From Chryseobacterium sp. (GTDB taxonomy: Bacteria; Bacteroidota; Bacteroidia; Flavobacteriales; Weeksellaceae), in contig JAGNPP010000091.1 of NCBI GenBank assembly GCA_017989575.1, forward strand, positions 1-8,872: a stretch of DNA of 8,872 nucleotides, read 5' to 3'. Under the pieces are notes generated by a model, which searched no databases, had not been told where the DNA came from, and saw only the letters and a program-made list of their open reading frames with translations. Shown here one piece after another: positions 6,358 through 8,872 of this stretch (position 1 is the first letter of the stretch; the number at the start of each line of letters is the position of its first letter). A program made the position numbers and the translations under genes.

Positions 6358-6500
6358 AACCACAAAAGTCACAAAAGAAAAGCTCTTACAATTAACATCG
6401 AGTTTGTCATTCTGAAAGAATCTCTACAGCTTCGTTTAGATTCTTTCAGAATGACAAAATTGTATATATGATTTTCAAAGCCTTTGTGCCTTTTGAGGTT
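6358..6500. repeat. MITE-like inverted-repeat element, copy 2
   Basis: The left end AACCACAAAAGTCACAAAA (6358-6376) is matched by 6482-6500, whose reverse complement is AACCTCAAAAGGCACAAAG (16 of 19 identical). The element is 143 bp long, against 135 bp for the copy at 333-467, and shares with it the same two 19-bp ends and AAAGCTCT further in. Its right end stops one base before the thrC stop codon (6502-6504). In its centre is a perfect 21-bp hairpin, absent from copy 1. It occupies most of the thrC-rpsO spacer and may serve as the thrC 3' end. Confidence 0.72.
6403..6458. repeat. Perfect 21-bp hairpin in the thrC-rpsO spacer
   Basis: Positions 6403-6423 (beginning TTTGTCATTCTGAAAGAATC) and 6438-6458 are exact reverse complements, with a 14-base loop CTACAGCTTCGTTT. 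Such a long perfect stem is stable on both strands and would act as a processing or 3'-end-protecting structure if transcribed. No strong T-run follows on the minus strand, so it is not a textbook terminator for thrC. It starts with the same GTCATT as the hairpins at 5800-5865 and 7987-8072. Confidence 0.8.
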
Positions 6501-6501
6501 T

Positions 6502-7809
6502 TTACTTCTCCTCCATCAAAAATTGTTTTACCAATTCAAAGTCCGCTGGAAATTCCAAAGATTGTTTTTCCTTTTTGTTGAAAGCTTCAAGCTTTTCGGG
6601 GATTTCGATTTTCTCTTTCAAGACTTCTTCCACGACTTCCACAAACTTTGCAGGATGAGCGGTTTCCAATAAAACACCGATGAAACTTTCATTTTTTTTG
6701 TCACTCTGAGCTTGTCGAAGAGTTTCTAATCCTAAATAAGCAACTGCTCCGTGCGGGTCTAAAATGTAATAAAAATCATTCTTCACTTTTATCATCGTCG
6801 ATTTTGTTTCTTCATCCGAAAAAGAATACGATTCAATCTCTTTTTTGAATTCAGAAACATCATCATTGAAAAGACTTTTCATCCTTTCAAAATTGCTTGG
6901 ATTTCCGACGTCCATTGCATTGCTGATGGTTTGTTTTGAAGGTTTCGATTCGTAATTTCCAGTTTCCAAAAACTTTGGAACAACATCATTCGCATTGGTT
7001 GCAGCGATGAATTGATGAATTGGCAATCCCATTTTCTTTGCAAAAAGTCCGGCTGTTAAATTTCCAAAATTTCCGCTTGGAACAGAGAAAACAATTGGTT
7101 TTCCTAATTTTTGAAGTTGTGCAAATGCCCAGAAATAATAGAATGATTGTGGAATTAATCTGGCGATATTGATACTGTTCGCCGATGTCAAAGTAAATTT
7201 CTGATTCAGTTCTTCGTCTGACAAAATTTGTTTTGCCAAAGCCTGACAATCATCGAAAGTCCCGTCTATTTCCAGAGCTTTGATATTTCCGCCCCAGGTT
7301 GTCAACTGTTTTTCCTGCAACGGACTTACCTTTCCTTTGGGATAAAGAATGTAAACCTCAATTCCCGGAACATTGAAAAACCCTGATGCAACCGCACTTC
7401 CCGTGTCGCCAGAAGTCGCCACAACAACTTTCATCGGTTTTCCTTCTGAGAAATAAGCCATCATTCTCGCCATAAATCGCGCGCCAACATCTTTGAAAGC
7501 CATCGTTGGACCGTGGAATAATTCCAGGGAATAAATATTCTCCCTGATTTTCACAGCCGGAATTTCGAAGTTCAAAACTTCATCGATGATTTCTTTTAAG
7601 TTGTCATCGGAAATGGATTCGCCGAGAAATTCTTTTGCTACTCGGAAACCGATTTCCTGAAGGCTTAGATTGGGTAAATTTTCAAAAAAGTCCGCTTCCA
7701 ATTGTGGAATATATTCGGGCATAAAAAGTCCACCGTCATCTGCCAAACCTTTTAGGATGGCTATTTTGATGTTGGTTTCTTCTTGTTTTCTTGTTGATAT
7801 GTATTTCAT
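6502..7809 (-). CDS. thrC: Threonine synthase
   Basis: The 435-aa enzyme converts O-phosphohomoserine to threonine with pyridoxal phosphate, the last step of threonine synthesis; length fits the E. coli-type enzyme (428 aa). The N-terminus MKYISTRKQ and GLADDGGLFMPE (residues 21-32) are typical. HGPTMAFKDVGARFM (99-113) carries the Schiff-base lysine K106. ATSGDTGSAVASG (131-143) and SVPSGNFGNLTAG (242-254) form the phosphate and cofactor pocket, with TSANSINIARLIPQ (208-221) between them and LETAHPAKF (381-389) near the C-terminus. The frame stays open to 7965, but those 52 extra codons translate repeats and match no threonine synthase, so ATG 7807-7809 is chosen. No Shine-Dalgarno site is visible; the bases before ATG are CTATCAACCAAA. 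Residues 363-370 (TLRQAQSD) are encoded by a repeat word, apparently inserted in a surface loop. thrB lies upstream on the same strand, 372 bp away. Confidence 0.95.
   Translation of the reverse strand: MKYISTRKQEETNIKIAILKGLADDGGLFMPEYIPQLEADFFENLPNLSLQEIGFRVAKEFLGESISDDNLKEIIDEVLNFEIPAVKIRENIYSLELFHGPTMAFKDVGARFMARMMAYFSEGKPMKVVVATSGDTGSAVASGFFNVPGIEVYILYPKGKVSPLQEKQLTTWGGNIKALEIDGTFDDCQALAKQILSDEELNQKFTLTSANSINIARLIPQSFYYFWAFAQLQKLGKPIVFSVPSGNFGNLTAGLFAKKMGLPIHQFIAATNANDVVPKFLETGNYESKPSKQTISNAMDVGNPSNFERMKSLFNDDVSEFKKEIESYSFSDEETKSTMIKVKNDFYYILDPHGAVAYLGLETLRQAQSDKKNESFIGVLLETAHPAKFVEVVEEVLKEKIEIPEKLEAFNKKEKQSLEFPADFELVKQFLMEEK
6700..6723 (-). repeat. Dispersed repeat word inside thrC (encodes TLRQAQSD)
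   Basis: On the coding strand the bases begin ACTCTTCGACAAGCTCAG and run on through AGTGAC, a 24-base word that includes CTTCGACAAGCTCAG, known as an intergenic repeat core in many bacterial genomes. ACTCT and AGAGT at its ends can pair as a short stem. It lies in frame in thrC at residues 363-370, between GLE and the conserved LETAHP block, where threonine synthases vary in sequence. That it arrived by insertion is inferred. Confidence 0.55.
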
Positions 7810-7810
7810 T

Positions 7811-7842
7811 TTGGTTGATAGTTGATGGTTGTTGGTTGATAG
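7811..7842 (-). repeat. CTATCAACC repeat words just before the thrC start
   Basis: TTGGTTGATAG occurs at 7811-7821 and 7832-7842, with TTGATGG between them; on the thrC strand this reads CTATCAACC words ending one base before the ATG. The 15-mer at 7828-7842 is identical to 1288-1302. The RNA would have almost no G and so be unstructured, which may favour initiation without a Shine-Dalgarno site. Confidence 0.6.
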
Positions 7843-7952
7843 ATTTAAAATTTTAATGCAAAGTGCACAAAGATTTTTTTGACTCACTTTGAAAATATTT
7901 TTAAGGTTCACAAAGCCGCTTCGCTTATAAAAGTTAGAATTTTTAATTTCTC

Positions 7953-7979
7953 GCAGATTTAGCAAATTTTGCAGATTTG
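7953..7979 (+). repeat. Three 9-bp tandem units, GCARATTTN
   Basis: GCAGATTTA, GCAAATTTT and GCAGATTTG follow each other without a gap. The units overlap the upstream end of the over-long thrC frame (7965) and show that part of the frame to be repeat DNA and not coding sequence. Confidence 0.6.
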
Positions 7980-7986
7980 TTTACCA

Positions 7987-8072
7987 CAATATAGTCATTC
8001 CGTAGAAGTCTCAACAGTTTAAATTGACTTCTTCGAACCACTTCATTAGGTTTCTAACGGATGACAATATTG
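7987..8072. repeat. Nested GTCATT hairpin upstream of thrC
   Basis: The outer arms CAATATAGTCATTCCGT (7987-8003) and 8057-8072 (reverse complement CAATATTGTCATCCGT) pair with one mismatch and one bulge. Directly inside, AGAAGTC (8004-8010) pairs perfectly with GACTTCT (8026-8032) around a 15-base loop. About 24 bases on the right-hand side are left unpaired between the inner and outer stems. Confidence 0.6.
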
Positions 8073-8107
8073 GGTTTTTAAGACAAATCTTGATTTAACG
8101 ACGAATC

Positions 8108-8173
8108 TGCAGCCCGACTTGAGTGGATCCCGATGTAAAATCGGGAGGGAACGGAAGGCGGAAATAGCTGCCC
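8108..8173. repeat. Structured intergenic repeat, copy 2, after thrB
   Basis: The left end GCAGCCCGACTTGAGTGG is followed by ATCC, the right end is GGAAGGCGGAAATAGCTGCC; both match the ends of the element at 5774-5892 in order. The centre differs: here it is a perfect 7-bp stem TCCCGAT/ATCGGGA (8128-8134 and 8140-8146) with a GTAAA loop. GCAGC near the left end can pair with GCTGC near the right end, closing the whole element. It starts 8 bp after the thrB stop codon on the minus strand and could act as a 3' structure for thrB. Confidence 0.6.
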
Positions 8174-8181
8174 AAATTATT

Positions 8182-8872
8182 TTAATTAATGACTCTCGCG
8201 CCTTCGTCGTTGATTTTTGTGACGAATGATTCGCTTTCTATATTTTTTTGATTAAGTAATTCCTTGATTTTTTGAGAAATAACTTCTGCAATTTCCTTCT
8301 TTTCGCACAAAGCGAAAACCGACGGGCCGGAACCGGAAATCCCGAAACCAATCGCACCATTGTCCAGAGCGAGCTGTTTCATCTCGTAAAAATACGGAAT
8401 CAACATTGCGCGAACCGGCTCTATGATGACGTCCTCGAGACTTCGGCTGACCAAACCAAGGTCGTTGGTGCAAAATCCAGCGACCAATCCGGCGATATTT
8501 CCCCATTGTTGAACGGCAGATTTCAGGCTGATTCTTTCCTTGATGATTTTTCTCGCCTCGCCTGTAGGAACGTCGACGTGCGGATGAACGGAAACCACCG
8601 ATAAATCTTTTGGATAAGGCAGTTTGAGCGCATCCAACGGCTCGTAACTTCTAACCAAAACCAGACCGCCCAAAAGTGCCGGCGCAACATTGTCTGCGTG
8701 TGCATTTCCGCAAGCGATTCGTTCGCCTTCCATTGCGAGAGGTAACAATTCTTGTCGTGAAAATGGTTTTCCCATCAATTCATTGATAGCAACCAAAGCT
8801 GCAACACTGCTCGCTGCGCTGGAACCCATTCCGCTGTTGAGAGGCATTTTTTTGTAAAGTTCGATGTCTATT
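8182..8872 (-). CDS. thrB: Homoserine kinase, 3' part (5' end beyond the window)
   Basis: ThrB phosphorylates homoserine with ATP to give O-phosphohomoserine, the substrate of the ThrC encoded next. The frame stays open past the ATG at 8847 to the window edge: upstream codons read IDIELYKK, then MPLNSGMGSSAASSVAAL. This is the GHMP-kinase phosphate-binding motif (P-x-x-x-G-x-G-S-S-A), which normally lies about 80-90 residues into the protein, so ATG 8847 is an internal methionine and roughly 75-80 residues are missing. Visible later are GNAHADNVAPALLGGLVLV (substrate pocket) and the C-terminal GHMP motif GAIGFGISGSGPSVFALC. The C-terminus is EGARVIN, ending in TAA at 8182-8184. About 229 residues are seen of an expected 300-310. 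thrA would be expected upstream, beyond the window. Confidence 0.94.
   Translation of the reverse strand, partial: IDIELYKKMPLNSGMGSSAASSVAALVAINELMGKPFSRQELLPLAMEGERIACGNAHADNVAPALLGGLVLVRSYEPLDALKLPYPKDLSVVSVHPHVDVPTGEARKIIKERISLKSAVQQWGNIAGLVAGFCTNDLGLVSRSLEDVIIEPVRAMLIPYFYEMKQLALDNGAIGFGISGSGPSVFALCEKKEIAEVISQKIKELLNQKNIESESFVTKINDEGARVIN

Larger units (their letters stand above)
7810..8181. other. 372-bp repeat-filled spacer between thrB and thrC
   Basis: From the thrC side, this spacer holds the CTATCAACC words, a fragment resembling the ends of the MITE-like elements (GCAAAGTGCACAAAG near 7858-7872), the 9-bp triple repeat (7953-7979), a nested hairpin (7987-8072) and the second structured repeat (8108-8173). 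I found no TAnnTTTG box for thrC on the minus strand and no credible small gene. Read-through from thrB or a non-consensus promoter must serve thrC. Confidence 0.6.

Noticed and set aside
6403..6458. 21-bp hairpin as the thrC rho-independent terminator
   Set aside because: No strong T-run follows the stem on the minus strand, so it was kept as a repeat and not called a terminator.
7810..7965. N-terminal extension of ThrC by 52 codons
   Set aside because: These codons translate CTATCAACC words and the 9-bp tandem units; threonine synthases begin near MKYISTR.
7953..7979. Short tandem units considered as a CRISPR array
   Set aside because: Units are 9 bp and contiguous with no spacers; no cas gene is present.
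8182..8847. Homoserine kinase starting at ATG 8847
   Set aside because: The methionine lies within the GHMP motif and the frame is open to the window edge, so it is internal.

Overview
The window looks like chromosomal DNA from a Bacteroidota of the Flavobacteriales, most likely Chryseobacterium or a close Weeksellaceae relative. The sequence is AT-rich and start codons lack Shine-Dalgarno sites. Promoter-like boxes fit TAnnTTTG. A lipoprotein, a DUF4834-like protein and a Bacteroidota-style YfhO protein sit in a row, and the spacers are full of short dispersed repeats of the kind seen in that group. The genus is an inference; no 16S or other marker is present.

Layout, plus strand: the 3' end of an unrecognised gene (2-325); a spacer holding a 135-bp inverted-repeat element; a 23S rRNA 2'-O-ribose methyltransferase of the RlmB/TrmH type (544-1299); a 347-aa lipoprotein (1373-2416) followed 9 bp later by a 75-aa membrane protein (2426-2653) and a strong terminator; an 845-aa YfhO-type polytopic membrane protein (2822-5359); and a small unrecognised ORF (5400-5663). 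Minus strand: rpsO (5986-6255), threonine synthase thrC (6502-7809) and the 3' three quarters of homoserine kinase thrB (8182-8872, running off the window end).

ThrB and ThrC catalyse the last two steps from homoserine to threonine and lie in transcription order thrB then thrC, but 372 bp of repeat-rich non-coding DNA separates them. The plus-strand lipoprotein, DUF4834-like protein and YfhO protein are all envelope proteins; the first two look co-transcribed. RlmB and S15 are ribosome-related but not adjacent.

I see no defence system, mobile gene, CRISPR array, tRNA or rRNA. The unusual content is in the spacers. There are two MITE-like elements with matching 19-bp ends, two copies of a structured repeat with AGCCC-GA and AATAGCT ends, three different hairpins that all start with GTCATT, near-identical terminators placed as direct repeats around one structured repeat, and a repeat word that seems to have entered the coding region of thrC in frame.
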